From: Streptomyces mashuensis
GTDB taxonomy: Bacteria; Actinomycetota; Actinomycetes; Streptomycetales; Streptomycetaceae
Assembly (NCBI RefSeq): GCF_014654785.1
Contig: NZ_BNBD01000006.1
Coordinates: 349,357-413,356, forward strand
Length of the DNA stretch: 64,000 nt
Reading direction: 5' to 3'
Shown in pieces: positions 33,851-42,422 of the stretch. The translations under genes and the position numbers were made by a program. The notes beneath the pieces were generated by a model. That model was given only the letters and a program-made list of their open reading frames with translations. It searched no databases and had not been told where the DNA came from. Each line of letters opens with the position of its first letter. Position 1 is the first letter of the stretch.

Positions 33851-34957
33851 ATGGCTATCGGCGTACTGATCAGGGAGCTGCGCGAGGCGCGTGGTTGGTC
33901 GCAGGGGCGACTGGCCCACGAGATCAACTCGGCTTTCAGAACCGGCCTGAACCGGGAGTACGTCAGTCGCTGGGAGCGTGCGAAGGTGACGCCCGGAAAC
34001 TTCTACCTCCGGTGCCTTTCCGCGGTCCTCGATGTACCTCTGGCTGTCCTTGAGGGTGAAGTGAAGCGTCGTACGTTCATCAGTGATGTCGCAGCCGTCG
34101 CGATAGCGCCTGTGGTGGCCTCCGACCTGCTCGCATCGGGGTTCGGTGCCCGTCTGTCCGGCGGGCCGTCCGTCGATGAGTGGGAAGCCAAACTGGCCTC
34201 TTACGGGACCGACTACATGTCGATGGGCGCCGCCGATATTCAGCGGCGCGTGGCCGGGGAGCTCGTTGTCGTGCAGCAGCAACTCGACAGCCCACGTTTG
34301 TGGTCGGTGGCCTCACGCCTCATGACCCTGTACGCCAAGACGTTCCCGGGTTCGGACGGCTCCAAGGCCGTGAGCTGGTACCGCATGGCGGCGAGGGCCG
34401 CCGACGAGGCCGGTGACGAGCAGGTCCGCGTGTGGGTCCGGGGGCGGGCCGCGATTGCGCTGGGCTACGAGGGGGCGTCTCTGGGCGTGGCCGACGTGCT
34501 GGCGGACCAGGCCATGGCGATCAGCGACAAGCCGTCGCTGGGGCTCCTGAACGCCATCATGGGCAAAGCCCATGCAGCCGCGCTCCGAGGCGATGTCGCA
34601 ACGGCGCGAAGCCTCACGGACCGAGGGCGCCGCGTGTTCGACAAGGCGGCGTCGTATGAACAGACCTCCGACTACGCCGTCCCATGGTGGCGCATGAACG
34701 TCTTCGTCTCCCTTCTGGCCGCCCGTCTCGGAGACGAGACGACAGCTGTGGAAGCGCAGGAGGCGGCCCACCGAAATCTCCCCGCGTCGCTCCCTCGTTT
34801 CGCGACACACCTTGAGATGCACCGCGGCCTCATGCTGTCGCGGTCCGGCGACAAGCAGGGCGGAACCGATTACGCCCGCGCCGCGCTCGACGCGCTCCCG
34901 CCGGAGAAGCACTCGCTCACCCTGCGGCTCCTCATGGCAGAGGTGCAAGGGTCCTGA
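33851..34957 (+). CDS. XRE-family regulator with TPR-like sensor domain
   Basis: 368 aa. The N-terminal HTH (LIRELREARGWSQGRLAHEI, then LNREYVSRWERAKVTPGN) is followed by the linker EGEVKRRTFISDVAAVAIAP seen in Streptomyces XRE-TPR regulators, then helical repeats to the end. These proteins often control the adjacent small-gene operon and sometimes development or antibiotic genes. Start ATG at 33851. Divergent from the three-gene mini-operon. Confidence 0.82.
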   Translation: MAIGVLIRELREARGWSQGRLAHEINSAFRTGLNREYVSRWERAKVTPGNFYLRCLSAVLDVPLAVLEGEVKRRTFISDVAAVAIAPVVASDLLASGFGARLSGGPSVDEWEAKLASYGTDYMSMGAADIQRRVAGELVVVQQQLDSPRLWSVASRLMTLYAKTFPGSDGSKAVSWYRMAARAADEAGDEQVRVWVRGRAAIALGYEGASLGVADVLADQAMAISDKPSLGLLNAIMGKAHAAALRGDVATARSLTDRGRRVFDKAASYEQTSDYAVPWWRMNVFVSLLAARLGDETTAVEAQEAAHRNLPASLPRFATHLEMHRGLMLSRSGDKQGGTDYARAALDALPPEKHSLTLRLLMAEVQGS

Positions 34958-35120
34958 ATCGAGACGCCCCTTTCCGGCGTTTCCCCGGCACTTTCCACCG
35001 CCCCCACCGAAGCGCTTATAGGACGACAGCCCACCTCTCCGGGTGAAGTTCCTGCGCGAGCCCTGGCCATCGTTGACGCACCGCGCTGTCCTGGCCACGA
35101 CCCTGTGGAAAGGACGGGAA

Positions 35121-35687
35121 ATGCGCAGACACAAAATGGCAACTTCCCTGCCCGCACTGGCACTTTCGGTCTGTGGACTGATGGCGGCCGCGACCGGAAC
35201 GGCGCAGGCGGCGGCGTACGACGACATCACCATGCAGAAGCAGGAGAAGACCCAGTGGTGCTGGGACGCCTCCGGGAACACCATCGCGGCCTGGTGGGGG
35301 TACAGCTACACGCAGACGCAGTTCTGCGATCTCGCGCACTCCGCGACCGGCGTGAGCTGCGCCAATCAGCCTGCCACGCTGGGCGACATGGCGGGCGCCT
35401 GGCAGAAGATGGGGTTCAGCAACACCGGAACGGGCGTCAGCAGTGCGCTGTCGTTCAATGACATCTCCACCGAGGTGAACGCCAGCCGGCCCATGGGCGT
35501 ACGGATCGGGTGGAATTCCGGCGGCGGCCACATGAACGTCATCTACGGGTTCGACGAGAGGAACAACACCATCGGTGTGGGCGACCCCTGGCCCGACACA
35601 CAGACGTACACGTGGTGGAACTACAACGACTACGTCAGCAACGGCTCGTTCAAGTGGACGCACAGCCGCTACCGGATCCAGGGGTGA
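35121..35687 (+). CDS. Secreted papain-like (C39/C70-type) cysteine protease
   Basis: 188 aa. Signal peptide at residues 1-31 ending AQAAA. The mature domain has the catalytic Cys47 in KTQWCWDASGNTIAAWW, His137 in NSGGGHMNVIYG and Asp155 in GVGDPWPDT, a Cys-His-Asp set of papain-like cysteine proteases (AvrRpt2-like). The extra cysteines C70 and C80 may form a disulfide. It is followed after 4 bp by a gene for a secreted anchored protein with which it must be co-expressed. Start ATG at 35121. Confidence 0.83.
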   Translation: MRRHKMATSLPALALSVCGLMAAATGTAQAAAYDDITMQKQEKTQWCWDASGNTIAAWWGYSYTQTQFCDLAHSATGVSCANQPATLGDMAGAWQKMGFSNTGTGVSSALSFNDISTEVNASRPMGVRIGWNSGGGHMNVIYGFDERNNTIGVGDPWPDTQTYTWWNYNDYVSNGSFKWTHSRYRIQG

Positions 35688-35691
35688 GGTC

Positions 35692-36525
35692 ATGAACGGC
35701 ACCACGTGGAGAAGCCGGGGCCTCGGCCTGGCCGCTGCGGCCCTGCTGGGGGTCGCCATGGCCGCGCCGGCGCACGCCGCCGCCCGAGGACCCCTCGACA
35801 TCCCCGACTACCAGGCGGCGCTCGACCTGGTGAAGGCGGACGCCACCCACCAGGCGGTCTGCCGGTTCCTGAGCGTCCCCGTGCCGAGCGGTGGCGCCCG
35901 TACGCCGCAGGCGATCCCCGACAAGGCCGATCCGTGCGAGGGCCTGCCGGCCATCACGCTCAAGGACCCCGTGGCGGTGTACGAGCTCACCCCCGACTTC
36001 ATCGCGGGCAAGGCCAAACCGGTCCTCGCCGAGGCGCTCCGCCTCGCCCACCTGGCCGCCCAGGTCGGCACCGGCAACAACGGGCGGACGGCCACCGTCG
36101 CGCTCGGCATCACCAAGGGCGGCGGATGGCACCTGGCCGCCGTCCGGGAGGGCGACACCGGCGCCACCACGCCCGCCAAGGGCACACTGGCGACGCCCGT
36201 GTTCTACGAGCCGCAGCTGCACGCCTGGTACCAGCTGAAGCTCGACACGGTCCAGGCCCTCAACGCCGCGGCGAAGGCCGGGCTCGGCGACAAGGACTCG
36301 CTGTCGCTCGCCGACTACCAGAACCTGGTCAAGGGCCGGTACGGCGACAAGCTGCCGGGCTCCGACTACGACACCAAGGGGTTCTCCAGCGGCTACCACG
36401 CGGCCGCCCCGGCCGCCGGCGCGGGCGGAGGTTCCACCGTCCCGCTCGTGGCCGGCGGCTCGGGCGCGGCGCTCGCCCTCACCGGCGGCGCGCTCGTCCT
36501 CCGGCGCCGCAGGCGCGCGGAGTAG
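35692..36525 (+). CDS. Secreted, C-terminally membrane-anchored protein partner of the protease
   Basis: 277 aa. Signal peptide (LGLAAAALLGVAMAAPAHAAA), a soluble domain of about 210 aa with no known motif, then a Gly/Ala/Pro linker, one membrane helix (VPLVAGGSGAALALTGGALVL) and the basic stop-transfer RRRRRAE. No LPXTG is present. GAGGT lies just before the ATG. Coupled to the protease, it could be its substrate, inhibitor or scaffold; function not known. Confidence 0.72.
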   Translation: MNGTTWRSRGLGLAAAALLGVAMAAPAHAAARGPLDIPDYQAALDLVKADATHQAVCRFLSVPVPSGGARTPQAIPDKADPCEGLPAITLKDPVAVYELTPDFIAGKAKPVLAEALRLAHLAAQVGTGNNGRTATVALGITKGGGWHLAAVREGDTGATTPAKGTLATPVFYEPQLHAWYQLKLDTVQALNAAAKAGLGDKDSLSLADYQNLVKGRYGDKLPGSDYDTKGFSSGYHAAAPAAGAGGGSTVPLVAGGSGAALALTGGALVLRRRRRAE

Positions 36526-36533
36526 CGCAGCGG

Positions 36534-36568
36534 CGGGGCCCGGCCTCTCCTCCCGGGGCCGGGTCCCG
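36534..36568. terminator. Bidirectional terminator between the secreted-protein operon and nagB
   Basis: 36534-36544 pairs with 36558-36568 (11 bp, one G-U) in the 59-bp gap between convergent genes. Confidence 0.65.
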
Positions 36569-36584
36569 CCCGTTCCTCCGGGCC

Positions 36585-37370
36585 TCAGAGCCCCTGCCAC
36601 ACCGGCTTGTTGGCGTAGGTGTGGCGGAAGTAGTCCGCCAGCTTCAGCTTCGACGCCGCGGCCTCGTCGACGACGACCGTGGCGTGCGGGTGGAGCTGGA
36701 GCGCCGAGGCCGGGACCAGGGCCGCGACCGGGCCCTCGACCGAGGCGGCGACGGCGTCGGCCTTGCCCTCGCCGGTGGCGAGGAGGACCAGGTGGCGGGC
36801 CTCCAGGATGGTGCCGATGCCCTGGGTGATGACGTGGTGCGGCACCTGCTCGATGTCGTTGTCGAAGAAGCGCGCGTTGTCCACCCGGGTCTGCTGGGTG
36901 AGCGTCTTGATGCGGGTGCGGGAGGCCAGCGAGGAGCAGGGCTCGTTGAAGCCGATGTGGCCGTCGGTGCCGATGCCGAGCAGCTGGAGATCGACGCCGC
37001 CGGCTTCGCGCAGCGCGCGGTCGTACGCCTCGCACGCCGCCTGGACGTCCGCGGCGTTGCCGTCGGGGCCCATGAAGGCGTCCTCGGTCAGCCCGAGCGG
37101 CTCGACGACCTGGCGGAGCACCGTGGAGCGGTACGACTCGGGGTGGTCGGCGGGCAGGCCGACGTACTCGTCCAGCTGGCAGATCCGGGCCCGGGAGGCG
37201 TCCACGGCGCCGGCGCGGACCTTGGCGGACAGGGCCTCGTAGACGGGGAGCGGCGTGGAGCCGGTGGCCACGCCGAGCAGGGCGTCGGGCTTGCGGCGCA
37301 GCAGGGCGGCCATGGCCTCCGCGATGAGCTCGCCGCCTGCCTGGGCGTCCTTGACGATGACAACTTCCAC
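36585..37370 (-). CDS. nagB: Glucosamine-6-phosphate deaminase NagB
   Basis: 261 aa. It converts glucosamine-6-P to fructose-6-P and ammonia, the entry of GlcNAc carbon into glycolysis. Motifs: VATGSTPLPVYEAL (phosphate loop), ICQLDEYVGL with the catalytic Asp, GIGTDGHIGFNEP with catalytic Asp-His, and SSLASRTRIKTLT. GTG start. A DasR operator lies 57 bp upstream, so derepression by glucosamine-6-P is expected, in line with the known dasR regulon. Confidence 0.95.
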   Translation of the reverse strand: MEVVIVKDAQAGGELIAEAMAALLRRKPDALLGVATGSTPLPVYEALSAKVRAGAVDASRARICQLDEYVGLPADHPESYRSTVLRQVVEPLGLTEDAFMGPDGNAADVQAACEAYDRALREAGGVDLQLLGIGTDGHIGFNEPCSSLASRTRIKTLTQQTRVDNARFFDNDIEQVPHHVITQGIGTILEARHLVLLATGEGKADAVAASVEGPVAALVPASALQLHPHATVVVDEAAASKLKLADYFRHTYANKPVWQGL

Positions 37371-37426
37371 GCTGGGCCTGCCGTTCCGGTGAGATCCGAG
37401 TGAGATCCGATGAGGGTCTTTTCCTG

Positions 37427-37442
37427 GGTGGTATAGACCAAT
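37427..37442. promoter_or_regulatory. DasR operator (dre) upstream of nagB
   Basis: ggtggtatagaccaat; core TGGTATAGACCA matches the dre consensus TGGTCTAGACCA at 11 of 12 positions. It is located 57 bp before the nagB start. Confidence 0.85.
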
Positions 37443-37635
37443 TTAGCACCGGGTCGCGGGCGGAATGACTGCGGGCCGCGGCGCCCCGGGACCCTCAACC
37501 CGGTGGGCACCGCAGCCCGAGCCGCTCGGCCGGCCCGCCACGGTCAGGGCAGTGTGGCGGCCGGCCCGCTCCGCCCCCTGTGCGGGGAGGGCGGAAGTCC
37601 GCGTACGGCGCTGCGGCTTTGCCGTACCTTTCCAT

Positions 37636-37651
37636 TGTGGACTAGACCATT
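37636..37651. promoter_or_regulatory. Second dre operator between nagB and the sensor kinase
   Basis: Core TGGACTAGACCA (37638-37649), 11 of 12 to the dre consensus. It stands about 75-85 bp upstream of the kinase start and about 270 bp from nagB. Confidence 0.75.
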
Positions 37652-37710
37652 CGTGGCTGTCCACGCCCGTGCACCGTACGGGTGGAAAACCACGCGCGGC
37701 CGACCGCCGG

Positions 37711-37716
37711 TAGGCT
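37711..37716 (+). promoter_or_regulatory. -10 element of a leaderless transcript for the sensor kinase
   Basis: TAGGCT followed after 7 nt by the GTG start at 37724. There is no ribosome-binding site, as expected for a leaderless mRNA. Confidence 0.6.
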
Positions 37717-37723
37717 CGCAGGC

Positions 37724-39202
37724 GTGCCCTCCATGAACGACCTCGTACGCCAGCACACCGACCTGGAAGACTCCGACCTGGAGTGGTTGCACCTGCTGGT
37801 CTCGGAGTGGCAGCTGCTCTCCGACCTCTCCTTCGCCGACCTCGTCCTGTGGATCCCCACCAGCGACGGCACCCGGTACGTGTCGGTGGCCCAGATGCGG
37901 CCCAACACCGGGCCCACCTCCTACCAGGACGACATGGTCGGCCACCTCGTGCCGCGCGGCCGCCGGCCGATGCTGGACGCCGCGCTGGACGAGGGCCGGA
38001 TCGTGCGCGAGGGCGACCCCGAATGGCGCGAGGAGGTCCCGGTCCGGGTCGAGTCCATCCCCGTCCGCCGCGAGGGCCGGGTGCTGGGCGTGATCGCCCG
38101 CAACACCAATCTGCTCACTGTCCGCACCCCCAGCCGGCTGGAGCTCACCTACCTGCAGAGCGCCTCCGACCTGGCCCAGATGATCGCCGCCGGCAGCTTC
38201 CCCTTCCCCGGGCAGCAGGTCGACATGGACGCCTCGCCGCGCGCCGGCGACGGGCTCATCCGGCTCGACGCCGACGGCATCGTCCAGTACGCCAGCCCCA
38301 ACGCGCTCTCCGCCTACCACCGGCTCGGCCTCGCCGCCGACCTGGTCGGCCACCACCTGGGCGAGACCACCGCCCGGCTCGCCCCTTCCCGCGCGCCCGT
38401 GGACGAGGGCCTGGCCAAGCTCGCCAGCGGCTGGGCGCCGCGCGAGTTCGAGGTCGAGGCCAACGGCGGCGTGATCCAGCTGCGCGCCATCCCGCTCAAG
38501 CCCAAGGGCAGCCACATCGGCTCGCTGGTGCTGCTCCGGGACGTCACCGAACTGCGCCGGCGCGAGCGCGAGTTGATCACCAAGGACGCCACCATCCGGG
38601 AGATCCACCACCGGGTGAAGAACAACCTCCAGACCGTGGCCGCCCTGCTCCGCCTCCAGGCCCGCCGGATCGGCTCCGCCGAGGGCCGCGAGGCGCTGGA
38701 GGAGGCGGTGCGCCGGGTCGGCTCGATCGCCATCGTGCACGAGACGCTCTCGCAGAACCTCGACGAGCGGGTGGAGTTCGACGAGATCGCCGACCGGGTG
38801 CTGGCCATGGTCGCGGAGATCTCCCCGGGCGGCGTGACCACCCGCCGGACCGGCCGGTTCGGGATCCTGGACGCCGAGGTCGCCACGCCCCTGTCGATGG
38901 TCCTCACCGAGCTGGTGCAGAACGCCCTGGAGCACGGCTTCCGCCCCGGCCAGGGCGGCCTGGTCGAGGTGACGGCGGTGCGGGGCGGCGGGCGCCGGGA
39001 CGCCCGGCTGCTGATCTCCGTCCAGGACGACGGCCGCGGCCTGCCGGAGGGCTTCGACCCGCAGCGCGCCGGCAACCTGGGCCTGCAGATCGTACGCACC
39101 CTGGTGGAGGGGGAGTTGGGCGGAAAGTTCGACATGCTGCCCGCTTCCGGGCAGGGCACGCGGGTCGTCCTCGACATCCCGGTGGGGCCGGAGAAGAACT
39201 GA
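37724..39202 (+). CDS. PdtaS-like sensor histidine kinase (HisKA_2)
   Basis: 492 aa soluble kinase. N-terminal GAF-like domain (WQLLSDLSFADLVLWIPTSD), a PAS domain (DGIVQYASPNALSAYHRLGL), then the HisKA_2 dimerisation helix with phosphoacceptor His in REIHHRVKNNLQTVAALL, and an HATPase with TELVQNALEHGF, DDGRGLPEGF and NLGLQIV. PdtaS homologues signal to an RNA-binding ANTAR response regulator (PdtaR), whose gene is not adjacent. The GTG start is leaderless. The nearby dre site hints at DasR influence. Confidence 0.9.
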   Translation: MPSMNDLVRQHTDLEDSDLEWLHLLVSEWQLLSDLSFADLVLWIPTSDGTRYVSVAQMRPNTGPTSYQDDMVGHLVPRGRRPMLDAALDEGRIVREGDPEWREEVPVRVESIPVRREGRVLGVIARNTNLLTVRTPSRLELTYLQSASDLAQMIAAGSFPFPGQQVDMDASPRAGDGLIRLDADGIVQYASPNALSAYHRLGLAADLVGHHLGETTARLAPSRAPVDEGLAKLASGWAPREFEVEANGGVIQLRAIPLKPKGSHIGSLVLLRDVTELRRRERELITKDATIREIHHRVKNNLQTVAALLRLQARRIGSAEGREALEEAVRRVGSIAIVHETLSQNLDERVEFDEIADRVLAMVAEISPGGVTTRRTGRFGILDAEVATPLSMVLTELVQNALEHGFRPGQGGLVEVTAVRGGGRRDARLLISVQDDGRGLPEGFDPQRAGNLGLQIVRTLVEGELGGKFDMLPASGQGTRVVLDIPVGPEKN

Positions 39203-39264
39203 CGGCCCGTCACTCAAACGCCGGGCCCGGCCTACGCCCCGTACGCCCGGCTGCGCACAGCACT

Positions 39265-39300
39265 GAGCCCCGGCCTGCTCCTACGAGCGGGCCGGGGCTC
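39265..39300. terminator. Bidirectional terminator between the kinase and wblE genes
   Basis: gagccccggcc (39265-39275) and ggccggggctc (39290-39300), an 11-bp perfect stem between convergent genes, followed by AAAG. Confidence 0.78.
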
Positions 39301-39366
39301 AAAGCTTTGGTGTGCTGCGAGCACGGGGAGGTACTGCGCGCTGCGGCTCGGGGGCCGGGGGCGGCG

Positions 39367-39624
39367 TCAGGCGGTCGCGTTGCGCGCCCGGTTGCGAGCG
39401 GCACGACGCTTCATCGCGCGGCGCTCGTCCTCGCTGAGGCCACCCCAGACGCCGGAGTCCTGGCCGGACTCGAGCGCCCACTGCAGGCACTGCTCCATCA
39501 CGGGGCAGCGGCGGCAGACGGCCTTGGCTTCCTCGATCTGCAGCAGCGCAGGACCGGTGTTGCCGATGGGGAAGAACAGCTCGGGGTCTTCCTCGCGGCA
39601 AACGGCGTTGTGACGCCAGTCCAT
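39367..39624 (-). CDS. wblE: WhiB-family iron-sulfur regulator WblE (WhiB1-type)
   Basis: 85 aa. Four cysteines (C9, C37, C40, C46) in the spacing C-x27-C-x2-C-x5-C ligate a [4Fe-4S] cluster. The GVWGG turn (58-62) and basic tail RRAMKRRAARNRARN follow. It matches WhiB1/WblE, which binds region 4 of the principal sigma factor and senses NO or redox. AGATGGAGCAGCC lies before the ATG. It is preceded by a long (about 300 bp) leader region. Confidence 0.93.
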   Translation of the reverse strand: MDWRHNAVCREEDPELFFPIGNTGPALLQIEEAKAVCRRCPVMEQCLQWALESGQDSGVWGGLSEDERRAMKRRAARNRARNATA

Positions 39625-39947
39625 GGCTGCTCCATCTCCTCGTGTGTTACGGCTACGTGGCTTGTGAATGTGAACGCTTTCACGAATCCCCTCGTAGGGG
39701 ACCGGACGTCGCCCAGCCGAAACCGGTGCGGTCCAGAAGTCTGAGGAGAGGGGATTCGGGCTCTCCGGGATGCCGAGCTGAGCGGCTGTCCCGATCGCCA
39801 TGAAGAGACTCGCAAACCTCGGCGACGGATACAACCCCTTCCGGAAAGTTTTTTTTGATTCCTCGGTGTCGGCTAGGTCACAGCCGTCATTCCAGGGGGT
39901 GGAACCCAGCCTAAACGTTCGACTGGAAGGACTTTAGGCCCTCGCAC
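39625..39947. promoter_or_regulatory. wblE upstream region (323 bp), no gene
   Basis: No coding sequence seen. It is relatively AT-rich, with an 8-T run near 39850 and a short palindromic ttccggaa just left of it. It must contain the wblE promoter; no specific sigma site was assigned. Confidence 0.45.
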
Positions 39948-40916
39948 TCACACAATCACACGCAGTGCACGGCGTACGCCTGTGAACGTCACGCTACTGC
40001 GCACGCCGAGGTGGTCGCCGTCCATCTGGAAGGGCAGCGGCACCTGCGAATGCAAGGTGAAGGAGGTCTGGTCGTGCAGTGACACAGCGTGTCTGCCCTT
40101 TGGCCCACGCTCCGGCGTGGACGTCAGCAGCTGGGTCGCGTAGCGGGTCGCCGTCAGCGTCGACAGCTTGGTGAATCCCAGCACGTCAAGGGCGGTGTCG
40201 AAGGACGCGCGGGGGGCGGCGTAGACCGGCCGGTTGCCCAGGTAGGTCCACGGCGCGGTGTTGCAGATTATCGACATGACGAGATTCTCGAGTGGCGGCT
40301 CGCCGGGCCGTTCGACCGTGATCGTCCCGTGCCGGCGGTGCGTCTCGCCGAAGAACTGGCGCATCACCTGTCGCACGTACAGGGAGTGCGTCGAACGCTT
40401 GCCGCGCTCCCGCTGCTGCTCCACCCGGCCCACGACGCCCGCGTCGAAGCCGAAGCCCGCGCAGAAGGTGAACCAGCGCTCGGGCACCCCCTCGTCCGGC
40501 GTCCCCGGCGTGCCGGAGGCCAGGCCCAGGCCGACCGTGCGCTCCGAGCCGTCGCGCACCGCGTCCAGCAGGGCGCCGGTGGCCTCGACCACGTCGTTGG
40601 GCAGGCCCAGGGCGCGCGCGAAGACGTTGGTGGAACCGCCCGGCACGACCGCCAGGCGCGGCAGGCCCTCCGGGTCCGGCCCGCCGTGCAGCAGGCCGTT
40701 CACCACCTCGTTGACCGTGCCGTCGCCGCCGAGGGCGACCACCAGCTCGATGTTCCCGCTCTCCGCGGCCCGGCGGGCGAGGTCGCGCGCATGGCCCCGG
40801 TACTCCGTCGTCGCGACGTCGAGCTTCAGGTCGCTGGCCAGGGCGTGCGCCAGGACGTCGCGGGTACGGGCACTGGTGGTGGTGGCCGAAGGGTTGACCA
40901 CGAGAAGCGCACGCAT
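39948..40916 (-). CDS. Diacylglycerol kinase family lipid kinase
   Basis: 322 aa. The DAGK catalytic domain has nucleotide-binding ALGGDGTVNEVVNGLL and VPGGSTNVFARALGLP, and a C-terminal beta-sandwich (MDGDHLGVRSSVTFT). It phosphorylates diacylglycerol or a related lipid at the membrane surface. ATG at 40916 is preferred over the upstream in-frame codon because the family begins MRALLVVNPSA. Confidence 0.9.
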   Translation of the reverse strand: MRALLVVNPSATTTSARTRDVLAHALASDLKLDVATTEYRGHARDLARRAAESGNIELVVALGGDGTVNEVVNGLLHGGPDPEGLPRLAVVPGGSTNVFARALGLPNDVVEATGALLDAVRDGSERTVGLGLASGTPGTPDEGVPERWFTFCAGFGFDAGVVGRVEQQRERGKRSTHSLYVRQVMRQFFGETHRRHGTITVERPGEPPLENLVMSIICNTAPWTYLGNRPVYAAPRASFDTALDVLGFTKLSTLTATRYATQLLTSTPERGPKGRHAVSLHDQTSFTLHSQVPLPFQMDGDHLGVRSSVTFTGVRRALRVIV

Positions 40917-41044
40917 GCGCGCCAGCCTACCTACCTGTCGGTACACGAGGCGTCCCAGGGCTCCCGTACGGCACCCGCCGCCGTACGGGTCCGGCCACCG
41001 GGCGGCGGCCCCGCCCGGCGCCTGGCTACGGATACCCTGCTGGG

Positions 41045-41497
41045 GTGAGCAGCAAGCATCCGACGCCGCAGAACCCCCGTACGGCCGCCGCCCCGGGCCC
41101 GGCCCGACCGCGCCCGGCCGGGCTGACCGCGGCCGCGGTGCTGACCGGACTGGAGGGCCTCGTCCTGGCCGCCGCCGGCGTCCTCCTGCTGGTCATGGGG
41201 CTGCTCGGTACGCCCGACAGCCCGCGGCAGGCCGAGACGGGCGGGCTGACCGTGCTCGTGCTGGCCCTGCTGCCGCTGCTGGCCGCGCGCGGCCTGTGGC
41301 TGCTGCGCCGCTGGAGCCGCGGGCCCGCGGTGATCACGCAGATCATGGCGCTGCCGGTGGCCTGGACGCTGTTCAACGGCGGCGGGCTGATGGTGGCCGG
41401 GGCCGTGGCGCTCGCGCTGGCCGCCGTGGCCACCCTCGTCCTGCTGGTGAACCCCACGGCGACCGGCGCCCTGGGCGCCGGCCCGCGCGAGGGCTGA
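41045..41497 (+). CDS. Four-helix hypothetical membrane protein
   Basis: 150 aa. A Pro/Ala-rich head, then four hydrophobic helices (LEGLVLAAAGVLLLVMGLL, LTVLVLALLPLLAARGLWLL, ALPVAWTLFNGGGLMVAGAV, ALALAAVATLVLLV). Function unknown; conserved in Streptomyces next to sigH as I recall. The GTG start has a short leader with CTGGGG. Confidence 0.75.
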   Translation: MSSKHPTPQNPRTAAAPGPARPRPAGLTAAAVLTGLEGLVLAAAGVLLLVMGLLGTPDSPRQAETGGLTVLVLALLPLLAARGLWLLRRWSRGPAVITQIMALPVAWTLFNGGGLMVAGAVALALAAVATLVLLVNPTATGALGAGPREG

Positions 41498-41533
41498 GAC
41501 CCGGCGCCGTGAGGGGTGCCCTCCGGGGCGCCG

Positions 41534-42406
41534 TCACTCCTCGATCAGCAGCCGGTCCCGGAGCTGGGCGAGGGTCCGTGCGAGCAGCCGCGAGACGTGC
41601 ATCTGGGAGATCCCGACCTCCTGGGCGATCTGCGACTGGGTCATGTTGCCGAAGAACCGCAGCAGCAGGATCTTCTTCTCGCGCGGCGGCAGGTCCTCCA
41701 GCAGCGGCTTGAGGGACTCCCGGTACTCCACGCCCTCCAGCGCCTCGTCCTCCGCGCCCAGGGTGTCGGCCACGGCCGGCGACTCGTCGTCCGTGTCGGG
41801 CACGTCCAGCGAGAGCGTGCTGTAGGCGTTGGCGGACTCCAGGCCCTCCAGCACCTCCTCCTCCGAGATCCCCAGCTGCTCGGCCAGCTCGTGCACGGTG
41901 GGGGCGCGGCCGTGCCGCTGGGACAGCTCGGCGGTGGCCGTGGTCAGCGACAGCCGCAGCTCCTGGAGCCGCCGCGGCACGCGGACCGCCCAGCCCTTGT
42001 CCCGGAAGTGCCGCTTGATCTCGCCGACCACCGTGGGCGTCGCGTACGTGGAGAACTCCACGCCGCGCTCGGGGTCGAACCGGTCGACCGACTTGATCAG
42101 GCCGATGGTGGCCACCTGGGTCAGGTCGTCCAGCGGTTCCCCGCGGTTGCGGAACCGGCGCGCGAGGTGCTCCACCAGGGGCAGGTGCATCCGCACGAGG
42201 TGGTTGCGCAGCTCGGCCTTCTCCGGCGAGCCGTCGGGCAGCCGCCGCAGCTCCACGAACAGGGCCCGGGCACCGCTGCGGTCCTGGGGATCGGGGTGCT
42301 GGTGCCGGCGCTCTTGCTGATCCATGTCGCGGCCCTCCGGGTGCGGCCGGGCAGGCTGCTGCGGGATGGCCGGGGTACGCACTCCCCGCGATGACGCAGT
42401 ACTCAC
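41534..42406 (-). CDS. sigH: SigB/SigF-family stress sigma factor SigH
   Basis: 290 aa, with regions 2 (LARRFRNRGEPLDDLTQVA, DPERGVEFSTYATPTVVGEI), 3 (HGRAPTVHELAEQLGISEEE) and 4 (LPPREKKILLLRFFGNMTQS, QEVGISQMHVSRLL) of the Bacillus SigB-like group. Its place next to an anti-sigma gene and its neighbourhood match sigH of S. coelicolor (osmotic stress and septation). GTG at 42406 with GAGGGGG upstream; shorter products from internal starts (MDQQERRHQ) are possible, as described for SigH. Co-transcribed with the anti-sigma gene (16-bp gap). Confidence 0.92.
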   Translation of the reverse strand: MSTASSRGVRTPAIPQQPARPHPEGRDMDQQERRHQHPDPQDRSGARALFVELRRLPDGSPEKAELRNHLVRMHLPLVEHLARRFRNRGEPLDDLTQVATIGLIKSVDRFDPERGVEFSTYATPTVVGEIKRHFRDKGWAVRVPRRLQELRLSLTTATAELSQRHGRAPTVHELAEQLGISEEEVLEGLESANAYSTLSLDVPDTDDESPAVADTLGAEDEALEGVEYRESLKPLLEDLPPREKKILLLRFFGNMTQSQIAQEVGISQMHVSRLLARTLAQLRDRLLIEE

Positions 42407-42422
42407 GGAGCCCCCTCTTTCG

